Of a stretch of 64,000 nt of DNA, positions 41,690-50,939 are shown piece by piece. The stretch comes from Cognatiyoonia sp965661665 (GTDB lineage: Bacteria > Pseudomonadota > Alphaproteobacteria > Rhodobacterales > Rhodobacteraceae). Each line of letters begins with the position of its first letter. Within the stretch, counting starts at the first letter, position 1. The stretch covers positions 62,001 to 126,000 of the forward strand of contig NZ_CBFIEO010000003.1 of the NCBI RefSeq assembly GCF_965661665.1, given 5' to 3'. The notes below the pieces were generated by a model. It was not told the origin of the DNA. It was given only the letters and a program-made list of their open reading frames with translations, and did not search any database. A program made the translations under genes and the position numbers.

Positions 41690-43120
41690 TTACGCGGCGT
41701 CTGCCGCCATTTTCTCTGCCTTAGCTTTCACTTCGTCGATGCCGCCAACCATGTAGAAGGCACCTTCTGGCAGGTGGTCATACTCACCGTTCACAACAGC
41801 CTTGAAGGACGCGATTGTGTCTTCCAGAGCAACCTGAACACCTGGGGAGCCTGTGAAGACTTCCGCCACGTCGAATGGCTGGCTGAGGAAACGCTGGATC
41901 TTACGCGCACGGGCAACAGTCAGTTTGTCTTCTTCACTGAGTTCGTCCATGCCGAGGATCGCGATGATATCCTGCAGCGACTTATAGCGCTGCAGCGTGT
42001 TCTGGACGTCCATCGCAACGGCGTAATGCTCTTCCCCGATAACCGCTGGGTCCATCAGACGGGATGTGGAGTCCAATGGGTCCACCGCAGGGTAGATGCC
42101 AAGCTCCGAAATCGCACGGTTGAGAACAGTTGTCGCGTCCAAGTGCGCGAAGGATGTCGCTGGCGCAGGGTCAGTCAAGTCGTCCGCAGGCACGTAGATC
42201 GCCTGAACAGATGTGATGGAACCGTTCTTTGTGGATGTAATGCGTTCCTGCATCGCACCCATGTCTGTCGCCAGTGTTGGCTGGTAGCCCACCGCGGATG
42301 GGATACGACCTAAAAGCGCGGAAACCTCAGAACCCGCCTGTGTAAAGCGGAAGATGTTGTCGACGAAGAACAGAACGTCCGTGCCGGACTGGTCGCGGAA
42401 CTGTTCAGCCATTGTCAGACCGGACAAAGCCACACGCATACGTGCGCCTGGAGGCTCGTTCATCTGACCGTAAACCAAGGCCACTTTGGACTTTGTCAGG
42501 TCTTCCGCGTCGATAACGCCGGATTCGATGAATTCGTAGTAAAGGTCGTTACCTTCACGAGTCCGCTCCCCCACACCCGCGAAAACGGAGTAGCCAGAGT
42601 GCACTTTCGCGATGTTGTTGATCAGTTCCTGAATAAGAACCGTCTTACCAACACCCGCACCACCGAAGAGGCCGATCTTACCACCCTTCGCGTATGGTGC
42701 GAGGAGGTCGATAACCTTGATACCGGTGACGAGGATTTCAGACGCAGTGGACTGCTGCTCGAAGGCAGGCGCGTCACCGTGGATGGAGCGCGTTTCAGTC
42801 GCTTTAACAGCGCCTTTTTCGTCCACAGGCTCACCAACCACGTTCATGATGCGACCCAATGTTGCGTCGCCCACTGGCACGCTGATTGGGCCCTTGGTGT
42901 CTGTCACAGCCTGACCGCGAACGAGACCTTCTGTTGCATCCATCGCGATGGCGCGGACAGAATTTTCACCAAGGTGCTGCGCCACTTCGAGGGTTAGCAT
43001 CTTGCCGTTGTTGTCTGTTGTCAGCGCGTTGAGGATTTCTGGCAGATCGCCATCGAACTGCACGTCAACGACGGCGCCGATGATCTGGGTGATCTTGCCG
43101 GTTGCTTTTGCTTTGGCCAT
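41690..43120 (-). CDS. atpD: F1-ATPase beta subunit
   Basis: A 476-residue catalytic subunit. The P-loop is GGAGVGKTVLIQ near residue 153. GERTREGNDLYYE, the catalytic ATP motif, and ALVYGQMNEPPGARMRVALSGLTMAE, ending in DELSEEDKLTVARARKIQRFLSQPF, are typical. ATG 43120 (MAKAKATGKITQIIGAVVDV) is the start; the frame is open to 43168. Confidence 0.98.
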   Translation of the reverse strand: MAKAKATGKITQIIGAVVDVQFDGDLPEILNALTTDNNGKMLTLEVAQHLGENSVRAIAMDATEGLVRGQAVTDTKGPISVPVGDATLGRIMNVVGEPVDEKGAVKATETRSIHGDAPAFEQQSTASEILVTGIKVIDLLAPYAKGGKIGLFGGAGVGKTVLIQELINNIAKVHSGYSVFAGVGERTREGNDLYYEFIESGVIDAEDLTKSKVALVYGQMNEPPGARMRVALSGLTMAEQFRDQSGTDVLFFVDNIFRFTQAGSEVSALLGRIPSAVGYQPTLATDMGAMQERITSTKNGSITSVQAIYVPADDLTDPAPATSFAHLDATTVLNRAISELGIYPAVDPLDSTSRLMDPAVIGEEHYAVAMDVQNTLQRYKSLQDIIAILGMDELSEEDKLTVARARKIQRFLSQPFDVAEVFTGSPGVQVALEDTIASFKAVVNGEYDHLPEGAFYMVGGIDEVKAKAEKMAADAA

Positions 43121-43136
43121 TGTTGGTCTCTCCGGT

Positions 43137-44012
43137 CTAGAGCGCTTCCGCGCCCGAAATAATTTCAATCAGCTCGTTAGTGATCACGGCCTGACGTGAG
43201 CGGTTAAACTCGATGGTCAGCTTGTCGATCATCTCACCAGCGTTGCGGGTCGCATTGTCCATCGCAGACATCCGTGCACCCTGCTCAGATGCGCCGTTTT
43301 CCAAAAGCGCAGAGAAGATCGCCGTGGCAACACCACGCGGCAGCAAGTCGGCGAGGATCGCCTCTTCGCTGGGTTCATAGTCGTAAAGCGTTGTGTCCGC
43401 GTCGCCGTCCACTTCCGGAGCGACAAACGGGATCACTTGCTGGGCTGTCGGGGTCTGGCTGACGACGTTGACGAACTTGGAGTAGAAGATCGTCGCGACA
43501 TCAAACTCGCCTGCGTCGAAGCGGCTCAGGACGTCTTTTGCGATGTTCTGAGCGTCGATGTAGCCAACCTTCTTCACCTCGGTCAGGTCCACGTGGCCGA
43601 TGAAGGTATCGCCAAGGTCACGCTTGATCGCGTCGCGGCCTTTTTTGCCGACAGTCAGAATTTGGACTGTTTTGCCAGCAGCTTGCAGCTCTTGCGCGTG
43701 TGTCCGGGCGAGTTTTGCAATGTTGCCGTTAAAGCCACCGCAAAGGCCACGCTCCGCCGTCATGACGACCAGCAGATGTACGTCATCCTTGCCAGTGCCG
43801 CTCAGCAGCTTGGGCGCGGAGTCTGAACCACCAACCGATGCCGCCAGCCCTGCCATCACGGCGTTGAACCGTTCTGTGTAGGGACGTGACGCCTCGGCTG
43901 CGTCTTGGGCACGACGGAGTTTTGCCGCCGCGACCATCTGCATCGCCTTTGTGATCTTCCGCGTGGATTTCACGCTTTCGATCCTGTTTTTTAGGTCCTT
44001 AAGACTGGGCAT
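43137..44012 (-). CDS. atpG: F1-ATPase gamma subunit
   Basis: A 291-residue central stalk. The N-terminus PSLKDLKNRIESVKSTRKITKAMQMVAAAKLRRAQ and C-terminus MDNATRNAGEMIDKLTIEFNRSRQAVITNELIEIISGAEAL are the two coiled helices. GLCGGFNGNIAK is the family motif. It lies between atpA and atpD. Confidence 0.97.
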   Translation of the reverse strand: MPSLKDLKNRIESVKSTRKITKAMQMVAAAKLRRAQDAAEASRPYTERFNAVMAGLAASVGGSDSAPKLLSGTGKDDVHLLVVMTAERGLCGGFNGNIAKLARTHAQELQAAGKTVQILTVGKKGRDAIKRDLGDTFIGHVDLTEVKKVGYIDAQNIAKDVLSRFDAGEFDVATIFYSKFVNVVSQTPTAQQVIPFVAPEVDGDADTTLYDYEPSEEAILADLLPRGVATAIFSALLENGASEQGARMSAMDNATRNAGEMIDKLTIEFNRSRQAVITNELIEIISGAEAL

Positions 44013-44034
44013 AAGGGTCTCCTATGTCCGAAAC

Positions 44035-45570
44035 TTAAGCGAAGTCTTTTGCGAAGGCTTCAATGGCTGCTTTGATCTTGTCAGATGCTTCGCCTTTGAT
44101 CTTTGGATCTTCTTTGGTGATCCAATCCAGCAGTCCAGCTTCGTTTGTCCGCAGATGCTTCAGAAGACCCGCCTCAAACCGGCCCACGTCCTTCACTGCA
44201 ATCTTGTCGAGGTAGCCGTTTGTGCCCGCAAAGATCACGCAGACGATTTCTGCGTTGGTCAGTGGGGAGTATTGCGGCTGCTTCATCAGTTCTGTCAGGC
44301 GCGCACCACGGTTCAACAACTGCTGTGTGGAGGCATCAAGGTCAGAGCCGAACTGCGCAAAGGCCGCCATTTCGCGGTACTGAGCGAGTTCCAGCTTCAC
44401 TGGACCAGCCACAGATTTCATCGCGTTCGTCTGAGCGGAAGAACCCACACGAGAAACAGACAGACCTGTGTTCACCGCAGGACGGATACCTTGGTAGAAG
44501 AGTTCTGTTTCCAAGAAGATCTGACCATCGGTGATGGAGATCACGTTGGTCGGAATAAACGCAGACACGTCCCCACCTTGGGTTTCGATGATCGGTAGAG
44601 CGGTCAAGGAACCAGCGCCGTTGTCCTCGTTCAGCTTCGCGGAACGCTCCAGCAGGCGGGAGTGAAGGTAGAAAACGTCACCTGGGTACGCTTCACGTCC
44701 TGGTGGACGACGCAGAAGCAGGGACATCTGACGATAGGACACAGCCTGCTTGGACAAGTCATCATAAATGATCAGGGCGTGCTTACCGCTGTCGCGGAAG
44801 TACTCTGCCATCGCAGTCGCAGCATAAGGTGCAAGGTACTGCATCGGTGCAGGCTCGGACGCTGTCGCAGCCACAACGATGGAGTATTCGAATGCGCCGG
44901 ATTCTTCGAGGCGCTTCACTAGCTGTGCCACTGTGGAGCGTTTCTGACCAACAGCGACATAAACACAGTAAAGCTTCTGGCTGTCGTCTGTTGCTGCGTC
45001 GTTGTAGGACTTCTGGTTCAGGATCGTGTCGAGCGCGACAGCTGTTTTACCAGTCTGGCGGTCGCCAATGATCAATTCCCGCTGACCACGGCCAATTGGG
45101 ATCATCGCGTCAACGGACTTCAGACCAGTTGCCATTGGCTCGTGCACGGATTTACGTGGGATGATGCCAGGGGCTTTTACGTCAGCGACTAAACGCTTCT
45201 TCGATTTGATCGGGCCTTTGCCGTCCAGCGGGTTGCCCAGCGCGTCCACAACGCGGCCAAGAAGCTCAGGACCAGCAGGCACGTCCACAATGGACTTGGT
45301 GCGCTTGACCGTGTCGCCTTCTTTAATGTCGCGGTCAGAACCGAAGATAACGACACCGACGTTGTCCGCTTCGAGGTTCAGGGCCATCCCGCGAATACCA
45401 CCGGGGAATTCGACCATTTCACCAGCCTGAACATTGTCGAGACCGTATACACGCGCGATACCGTCACCAACTGACAGCACGCGGCCTACTTCAGCAACTT
45501 CGGCTTCCTGACCGAAGTTCTTGATCTGGTCCTTCAGGATCGCAGAGATTTCAGACGCTTGGATCGCCAT
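44035..45570 (-). CDS. atpA: F1-ATPase alpha subunit
   Basis: A 511-residue subunit. The P-loop is GDRQTGKTAVALDTIL near residue 169. GLDNVQAGEMVEFPGGIRGMALNLE and the alpha signature PAVNTGLSVSRVGSSAQ (PxxxGxSVSRVGS) are present. ATG 45570 directly abuts the atpH stop. Confidence 0.98.
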   Translation of the reverse strand: MAIQASEISAILKDQIKNFGQEAEVAEVGRVLSVGDGIARVYGLDNVQAGEMVEFPGGIRGMALNLEADNVGVVIFGSDRDIKEGDTVKRTKSIVDVPAGPELLGRVVDALGNPLDGKGPIKSKKRLVADVKAPGIIPRKSVHEPMATGLKSVDAMIPIGRGQRELIIGDRQTGKTAVALDTILNQKSYNDAATDDSQKLYCVYVAVGQKRSTVAQLVKRLEESGAFEYSIVVAATASEPAPMQYLAPYAATAMAEYFRDSGKHALIIYDDLSKQAVSYRQMSLLLRRPPGREAYPGDVFYLHSRLLERSAKLNEDNGAGSLTALPIIETQGGDVSAFIPTNVISITDGQIFLETELFYQGIRPAVNTGLSVSRVGSSAQTNAMKSVAGPVKLELAQYREMAAFAQFGSDLDASTQQLLNRGARLTELMKQPQYSPLTNAEIVCVIFAGTNGYLDKIAVKDVGRFEAGLLKHLRTNEAGLLDWITKEDPKIKGEASDKIKAAIEAFAKDFA

Positions 45571-46137
45571 TTATCCGACCTCTTTCATTGTGTTCTGGAG
45601 TGCATCGAGCTTCGACTTGATCGAGGTGTCGATCATTTTCGAGCCCACTTTAATAATAAGACCGCCAATGATGCTTTCATCGACGGTCGCGTTGATTGTA
45701 ACGTTCTTGCCCACTTGTGCTTTCAAAGTCTTGGCCAGTTTGTCTGACTGCGCTTTGGTGAGTGCTTTTGCGGACACCACGTCAGCAGTGACTTCACCAC
45801 GCTCTTCAGCCAGCTGCGCACGAAGCGCTTGCACAAGCTGCGGCAGGACAAACAGGCGGCGCTTATAAGACAGCAGCGCGAGTGTGTTTGTCATGGTGGG
45901 CGACAATTTCATTTTCTTAGCAATAGCGGCGATTGCACCGGCTTGCTCGTCCCGGCTGTAAAGCGGGGAGGTTAGCAAAGTGCGAAGGTCTTCGCTCTCT
46001 GCCAGGGCGCCTTCGAGCGCGCCAATATCTGTTTCAAGTGCCTTGAGCTTTTTGCCTTCGTTGGCAAGCTCGAAAACGGCTGTGGCATACCGCTCTGCGA
46101 TGCCGGAGGAAATCGAAGTTGGTTCGGACACGTCCAC
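45571..46137 (-). CDS. atpH: F1-ATPase delta subunit
   Basis: A 188-residue subunit linking F1 to the peripheral stalk. SGIAERYATAVFELANEGKKLKALETDIGAL at the N-terminus and the C-terminal signature VDESIIGGLIIKVGSKMIDTSIKSKLDALQNTMK are typical. The start is GTG 46137. It is the first gene of atpHAGDC. The 242 bases upstream hold the operon promoter region but no gene I can support. Confidence 0.95.
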   Translation of the reverse strand: MDVSEPTSISSGIAERYATAVFELANEGKKLKALETDIGALEGALAESEDLRTLLTSPLYSRDEQAGAIAAIAKKMKLSPTMTNTLALLSYKRRLFVLPQLVQALRAQLAEERGEVTADVVSAKALTKAQSDKLAKTLKAQVGKNVTINATVDESIIGGLIIKVGSKMIDTSIKSKLDALQNTMKEVG

Positions 46138-46379
46138 CCTTTCGATGCGTTAGGCCCATCCCGTATCCCAAGGGAGTGGGCGTCGAAAACGCCCTCGCAA
46201 ACCGCGCGGGCATCAAAATCGACTGCGATGTAGCAGACGACATTGCAGCGGGCAAGCGCCCACCGAAATTAATCAGGGGCCTCTTTTCCAATGTTTACAA
46301 AGGTTTTCGGGGCATTTGTGAAATCGCTGCAAATTTCAGCTGCGACACCGACGCGCACATTGCCCGAATCTGGGGAATT

Positions 46380-47159
46380 TCAGTCAAAAACTTCGGAAGT
46401 TGAGCCCTGCGCGCCCGCAGTTCCAGGAATTGGGGCGGTCATACCCTCTAAAGCCTTCAACGGTCGCTTGACCTTTTCCCGCAATCCTGGCCCGACGGGG
46501 GCGATAGTCTGCTTGGAAACCTCGGCGATAATGACGCCCCCCGCTTTGATGAGCGGGATATTATGGCCGGTCTGTTCGATAAGGTTGGTGAACTTGCGCC
46601 AGACCTTTTTGTGCGACGGCGGTTGGTAAAGCGTTGAGAAGCTGGTCTCAGTTATGAATTGATGCCGCCGGAATTGAACATCAAGCTGCGACATGGAATA
46701 GGGACGACCATAGCCGAAAGGGGTCTTATCCGATCTCGACCACAACCCAGCACGGTTCGGTACGATGAACACTGCACGCCCCCCAGGCCCCAATACCCGC
46801 CAACATTCATCGATGAGCGCGGACGGATTTTCCGACGTCTCAAGCCCGTGCATGACGACAAGCTTGTCAACCTGCCCAGTGGGAATTGGCCATTGTGTGT
46901 CTTCACACAACAGGCTGACGTTCAGACCTTGATGCGGCCAGCGCATCACTCCCTGCGGCCCCGGCATCAGCCCGATCACCCGTCGCGCGTCTTTGAGATA
47001 GGGCCGAAGTAGCGGTACCGCAAAGCCGAAGCCTGCGACTGTCTGGCCCTTCGCCTCAGGCCAAAGCACTTTCAACTCATCGCGGATCACCGTCTGCGCC
47101 CGACGGCCCAGCGCGCTGCGGTAGTAGAAGTTTTTGAGATCCTGAACATCAAGATGCAT
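46380..47159 (-). CDS. Class I SAM-dependent methyltransferase
   Basis: A 259-residue Methyltransf_11-type protein. The nucleotide-binding region GFGFAVPLLRPYLKDARRVIGLMPGPQGVMRWP lies at about residues 43-75, and DKLVVMHGLETSENPSALIDECWRVLGPGGRAVFIVPNRAGLWSR is the motif post-I/II part. In Rhodobacteraceae a similar gene often lies next to gloB, as here. The substrate is unknown. ATG 47159 is used; the frame stays open to 47204. It is divergent from gloB with a 62-base gap. Confidence 0.8.
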   Translation of the reverse strand: MHLDVQDLKNFYYRSALGRRAQTVIRDELKVLWPEAKGQTVAGFGFAVPLLRPYLKDARRVIGLMPGPQGVMRWPHQGLNVSLLCEDTQWPIPTGQVDKLVVMHGLETSENPSALIDECWRVLGPGGRAVFIVPNRAGLWSRSDKTPFGYGRPYSMSQLDVQFRRHQFITETSFSTLYQPPSHKKVWRKFTNLIEQTGHNIPLIKAGGVIIAEVSKQTIAPVGPGLREKVKRPLKALEGMTAPIPGTAGAQGSTSEVFD

Positions 47160-47221
47160 TGCGGCGGCGGACCCTTTAAGCAAAACTTGGCGTGACCATA
47201 CCAATTGAAAGCGCGTTTGCC

Positions 47222-47983
47222 ATGCCTCTTGAACTTGTGACCGTTCCCTGCCTGTCGGACAACTATGCCTATCTGCTACACAACGCGGAAACTGGTGGGA
47301 CGGCCTTGGTAGATGCGCCAGAGGCAGAACCTATTGAGGCGGCTTTGGAAAACCGTGGCTGGACCCTGACCGACATTCTGATCACGCATCATCATTATGA
47401 CCATACGGATGCCGTAAACTCGCTACGAGGCAAGTCGCGAGTTATTGGCGCGAAGGCTGACACTCATCGCCTGCCGAACTTGGACGTTGCGGTCGCGGAA
47501 GGGGACGTTTTGCAGGTACTGGGGGAAGATGTGCACATCTTCGATGTGTCCGGCCACACCATCGGTCACATCGCATTCTATTTCTCCGAAAGCGGCATCG
47601 CTTTCACGGCAGACAGCCTGATGGCACTGGGATGCGGACGATTGTTCGAAGGGACCGCCCCTCAGATGTGGCAAAGCCTTCTTAAACTGCGCGCCCTGCC
47701 CGCCGATACGGTCATCGCGTCAGGTCATGAATACACCGCCAGCAATGCGAAGTTTGCGGCGTCTTTGAGTGAAGACAATCCCGCGCTGTCACAGCGCATC
47801 ACCGAGATCACCAAAGCCCGTACGGCGGGTGAGGCAACGGTGCCATCGCTCCTTTCGCTTGAATGTGCGACGAATCCGTTCCTACGCGCAGACGATCCGG
47901 CATTGAAATCTGCGGTCGGGCTTCCACATGCGACAGACGCCGAGGTTTTTGCGGAAATCCGGCGCAGGAAAGACAATTTCTGA
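47222..47983 (+). CDS. gloB: Hydroxyacylglutathione hydrolase (glyoxalase II)
   Basis: A 253-residue metallo-beta-lactamase-fold enzyme that hydrolyses S-lactoylglutathione in methylglyoxal detoxification. The binuclear metal site is THHHYDHTD near residue 59. SGHTIGHIAFYF, ADSLMALGCGRLFEGT and ASGHEYTASNAKFA supply the other ligands. ATG 47222 gives the family length; the frame is open from 47192. Confidence 0.95.
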   Translation: MPLELVTVPCLSDNYAYLLHNAETGGTALVDAPEAEPIEAALENRGWTLTDILITHHHYDHTDAVNSLRGKSRVIGAKADTHRLPNLDVAVAEGDVLQVLGEDVHIFDVSGHTIGHIAFYFSESGIAFTADSLMALGCGRLFEGTAPQMWQSLLKLRALPADTVIASGHEYTASNAKFAASLSEDNPALSQRITEITKARTAGEATVPSLLSLECATNPFLRADDPALKSAVGLPHATDAEVFAEIRRRKDNF

Positions 47984-48176
47984 TCGTATATTCATGAAAG
48001 GTTGCGACATTTCGTGCGATTTAGCGGATATCACGGCTTTTCGTGCTATTTGTCGTAAAAGAAGTGAAAAAAGGTCTTGAAGGTTTGGGAATAAAACCAA
48101 ACTTTAATACAAAAAAGGGCATGGTCTAATCGGGTATCCTCCCAACCAGGCCCCCTGAAAGTGAAGGAGCGCACGC

Positions 48177-50504
48177 GTGCCATCATTCTCAACAACACTT
48201 GAGCAGTCTATTCACGGTGCTTTGGCGCTTGCCAATGCGCGCAAGCATGAGCTTGCCACATTGGAGCATTTGCTGCTCGCGCTGATCGATGAACCGGACG
48301 CGGCACGCGTGATGCAGGCGTGTTCCGTCGATCTGGACACGCTGCGCAAAGATTTGGAAGAGTTTATCGAGGATGACCTGTCGACGCTGGAAACAGATGT
48401 TGAAGGGTCAGAAGCTGTGCCAACGGCGGCATTCCAGCGTGTGATCCAGCGGGCGGCAATCCATGTGCAATCATCTGGTCGGACCGAAGTGACGGGTGCA
48501 AACGTTCTTGTTGCGATCTTTGCGGAACGTGAATCCAACGCGGCCTACTTTCTGCAAGAACAGGACATGACCCGCTACGACGCGGTGAACTTCATCGCGC
48601 ATGGCGTGGCGAAAGACCCAGCTTATGGGGAATCCCGCCCTGTCCAAGGTTCGACAGACGAAAACACCGAAACCATCCAAGACGACAGCGTTGAGGAAAA
48701 GGAAAGCGCACTTGCGAAGTATTGCGTCGATCTGAACGCAAAGGCGAGTGAGGGCGATGTTGATCCACTGATCGGACGCGCCCATGAGGTTGAGCGCTGC
48801 ATTCAAGTACTCTGCCGCCGTCGTAAGAACAATCCGCTGTTGGTAGGTGATCCGGGCGTGGGCAAGACAGCCATTGCAGAAGGCCTGGCTTTTAAGATCG
48901 TCAACGGTGAAACACCTGAGGTGTTGGCCGGCACCACAATCTATTCGCTAGATATGGGCGCATTGCTGGCCGGCACGCGTTACCGCGGTGATTTTGAGGA
49001 ACGCCTGAAGGCGGTGATGACGGAGATGGAAGATCACGACGATGCCGTGCTCTTCATCGATGAGATTCACACGGTGATCGGCGCTGGTGCCACATCAGGC
49101 GGGGCAATGGATGCCTCCAACCTGCTGAAACCTGCGCTTCAGGGTGGCAAGCTTCGCTGCATGGGATCAACCACATATAAGGAATTCCGTCAGCACTTCG
49201 AAAAAGACCGCGCGTTGAGTCGTCGATTCCAGAAGATCGACGTCAATGAGCCGTCTGTAGAAGACGCGGTGAAAATCCTGCGTGGGTTGAAGCCTTATTT
49301 TGAGGAGCATCACTCCATCAAATATACCGCGGACGCGATCAAAACGGCGGTGGATCTTTCCGCGCGCTACATAAATGACCGCAAATTGCCCGACAAAGCC
49401 ATCGACGTGATTGATGAAGCTGGTGCAGCACAGCATCTAGTCGCTGAGTCCAAGCGTCGGAAGACCATCGGCACGAAAGAGATTGAGGCCGTTGTCGCCA
49501 AGATCGCCCGTATCCCACCGAAGAACGTCAGCAAAGACGATGCCGAGGTGCTGAAAGACCTTGAAGGGTCGTTGAAGCGCGTTGTCTTCGGTCAAGACGC
49601 GGCGATCGAGGCCCTATCTTCCGCGATTAAGCTCGCGCGCGCGGGTTTGCGGGAGCCTGAAAAGCCCATCGGCAACTACCTTTTCGCTGGCCCAACCGGT
49701 GTGGGTAAAACCGAAGTGGCCAAGCAATTGGCAGACACACTGGGTGTCGAGCTGATGCGCTTTGACATGTCGGAGTACATGGAAAAGCACGCGGTGTCGC
49801 GTTTGATCGGTGCGCCTCCCGGCTATGTCGGGTTTGACCAAGGCGGCATGTTGACCGATGGCGTGGATCAGAACCCGCATTGTGTTCTGCTTCTCGATGA
49901 GATCGAGAAGGCACACCCAGACGTCTACAATATCCTGTTGCAGGTAATGGACCACGGCAAACTGACCGACCACAATGGCCGAACGACAGATTTCCGCAAT
50001 GTAATCTTGATCATGACATCGAACGCAGGTGCTGCTGAGCTGAACAAGAACGCTTTGGGCTTTGGCCGCGAAAGCCGCGAGGGTGAAGACACCGCTGCGA
50101 TTGAGCGCACCTTTACACCGGAATTCCGCAACCGTCTGGACGCGGTGATTTCCTTCGGGGCGCTGCCGAAAGAGGTGATCTTGCAAGTGGTTGAGAAGTT
50201 CGTGCTTCAGCTTGAGGCGCAGCTGATTGACCGCAATGTGCACATCGAACTCACCCCGAAAGCCGCCGAATGGCTGGCCGATAAAGGATATGATGACAAA
50301 ATGGGTGCGCGTCCACTTGGCCGCGTCATTCAGGAAAACATCAAGAAGCCGCTGGCGGAAGAGTTGCTCTTTGGCAAGCTCGTCAAAGGCGGGTTGGTCA
50401 AGGTCGGCGTCAAAGGCGGTGAGCTTGATCTGCAGATCGAGGAGCCCGAACAGGGCAAGATCGAAGGCACGGGGAAAAAACCCCCGCTTCTTCCAGCAGA
50501 CTAA
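48177..50504 (+). CDS. clpA: ClpA ATPase subunit of the Clp protease
   Basis: A 775-residue AAA+ unfoldase partnering ClpP. The N-domain (residues 1-140) is TTLEQSIHGALALANARKHELATLEHLLLALID. The first P-loop is VGDPGVGKTAIAEG near residue 225, the second GPTGVGKTEVAKQL near 504. The start is GTG 48177, seven bases after AAGGAG. It recognises ClpS-delivered N-degron substrates; no clpS gene lies in the window. A terminator follows at 50511-50530. Confidence 0.97.
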   Translation: MPSFSTTLEQSIHGALALANARKHELATLEHLLLALIDEPDAARVMQACSVDLDTLRKDLEEFIEDDLSTLETDVEGSEAVPTAAFQRVIQRAAIHVQSSGRTEVTGANVLVAIFAERESNAAYFLQEQDMTRYDAVNFIAHGVAKDPAYGESRPVQGSTDENTETIQDDSVEEKESALAKYCVDLNAKASEGDVDPLIGRAHEVERCIQVLCRRRKNNPLLVGDPGVGKTAIAEGLAFKIVNGETPEVLAGTTIYSLDMGALLAGTRYRGDFEERLKAVMTEMEDHDDAVLFIDEIHTVIGAGATSGGAMDASNLLKPALQGGKLRCMGSTTYKEFRQHFEKDRALSRRFQKIDVNEPSVEDAVKILRGLKPYFEEHHSIKYTADAIKTAVDLSARYINDRKLPDKAIDVIDEAGAAQHLVAESKRRKTIGTKEIEAVVAKIARIPPKNVSKDDAEVLKDLEGSLKRVVFGQDAAIEALSSAIKLARAGLREPEKPIGNYLFAGPTGVGKTEVAKQLADTLGVELMRFDMSEYMEKHAVSRLIGAPPGYVGFDQGGMLTDGVDQNPHCVLLLDEIEKAHPDVYNILLQVMDHGKLTDHNGRTTDFRNVILIMTSNAGAAELNKNALGFGRESREGEDTAAIERTFTPEFRNRLDAVISFGALPKEVILQVVEKFVLQLEAQLIDRNVHIELTPKAAEWLADKGYDDKMGARPLGRVIQENIKKPLAEELLFGKLVKGGLVKVGVKGGELDLQIEEPEQGKIEGTGKKPPLLPAD

Positions 50505-50510
50505 CGAATT

Positions 50511-50530
50511 AGGGCCGCAGCAGCGGCCCT
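50511..50530 (+). terminator. Terminator after clpA
   Basis: AGGGCCGC (50511-50518), loop AGCA, GCGGCCCT (50523-50530), then TTTTC. It begins seven bases after the clpA stop. Confidence 0.9.
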
Positions 50531-50536
50531 TTTCAT

Positions 50537-50935
50537 TTAATCGGTCCGATATTCCTCATCGATCTTTTCCAGATCATCTGCAATCTCCAACCACGGGTAT
50601 TTCCGGTGATAGAACGCATGTAACTCAGGCCCCAAGTCTGCGGCCTGATCGAGCAGACCAAGTGAGATATAGATCATGCCTGGCAGATAGTCATAGATGC
50701 CGGACAGAGGCGACCCACAGTTGCCACAAAAGCTGCGCGTCACGCCTATGTTAACGGTAACCGTCTTTTCATGACCGCCTGAAATCTCAACATCCTCTAC
50801 CGCAAATTCAACGAAGGCTGTGACAGGCGCGCCAGCAGAGCGGCGGCAATCGTCGCAGTGGCAATAGAGCGTTGTCCGTGGGGACTTCGCCGCGATCGTT
50901 GTCTTGCCGCAGTAGCAGTGCCCTGTGACCTTCAT
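50537..50935 (-). CDS. GFA-family (glutathione-dependent formaldehyde-activating) protein
   Basis: A 132-residue zinc protein. The cysteines are in GHCYCGKT, YCHCDDCRRSAGAPVTA and RSFCGNCGSPLSG, as in the Mss4/GFA fold. True GFA enzymes condense formaldehyde with glutathione, but most members have no known reaction. It lies four bases after the OmpA-like gene on the same strand, so it may be in that operon. Confidence 0.88.
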   Translation of the reverse strand: MKVTGHCYCGKTTIAAKSPRTTLYCHCDDCRRSAGAPVTAFVEFAVEDVEISGGHEKTVTVNIGVTRSFCGNCGSPLSGIYDYLPGMIYISLGLLDQAADLGPELHAFYHRKYPWLEIADDLEKIDEEYRTD

Positions 50936-50939
50936 GCGG

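Noticed and set aside
46138..46379. A small plus-strand gene between the atp operon and the methyltransferase gene
   Set aside because: The open frames there run into neighbouring genes antisense and show no conserved pattern.
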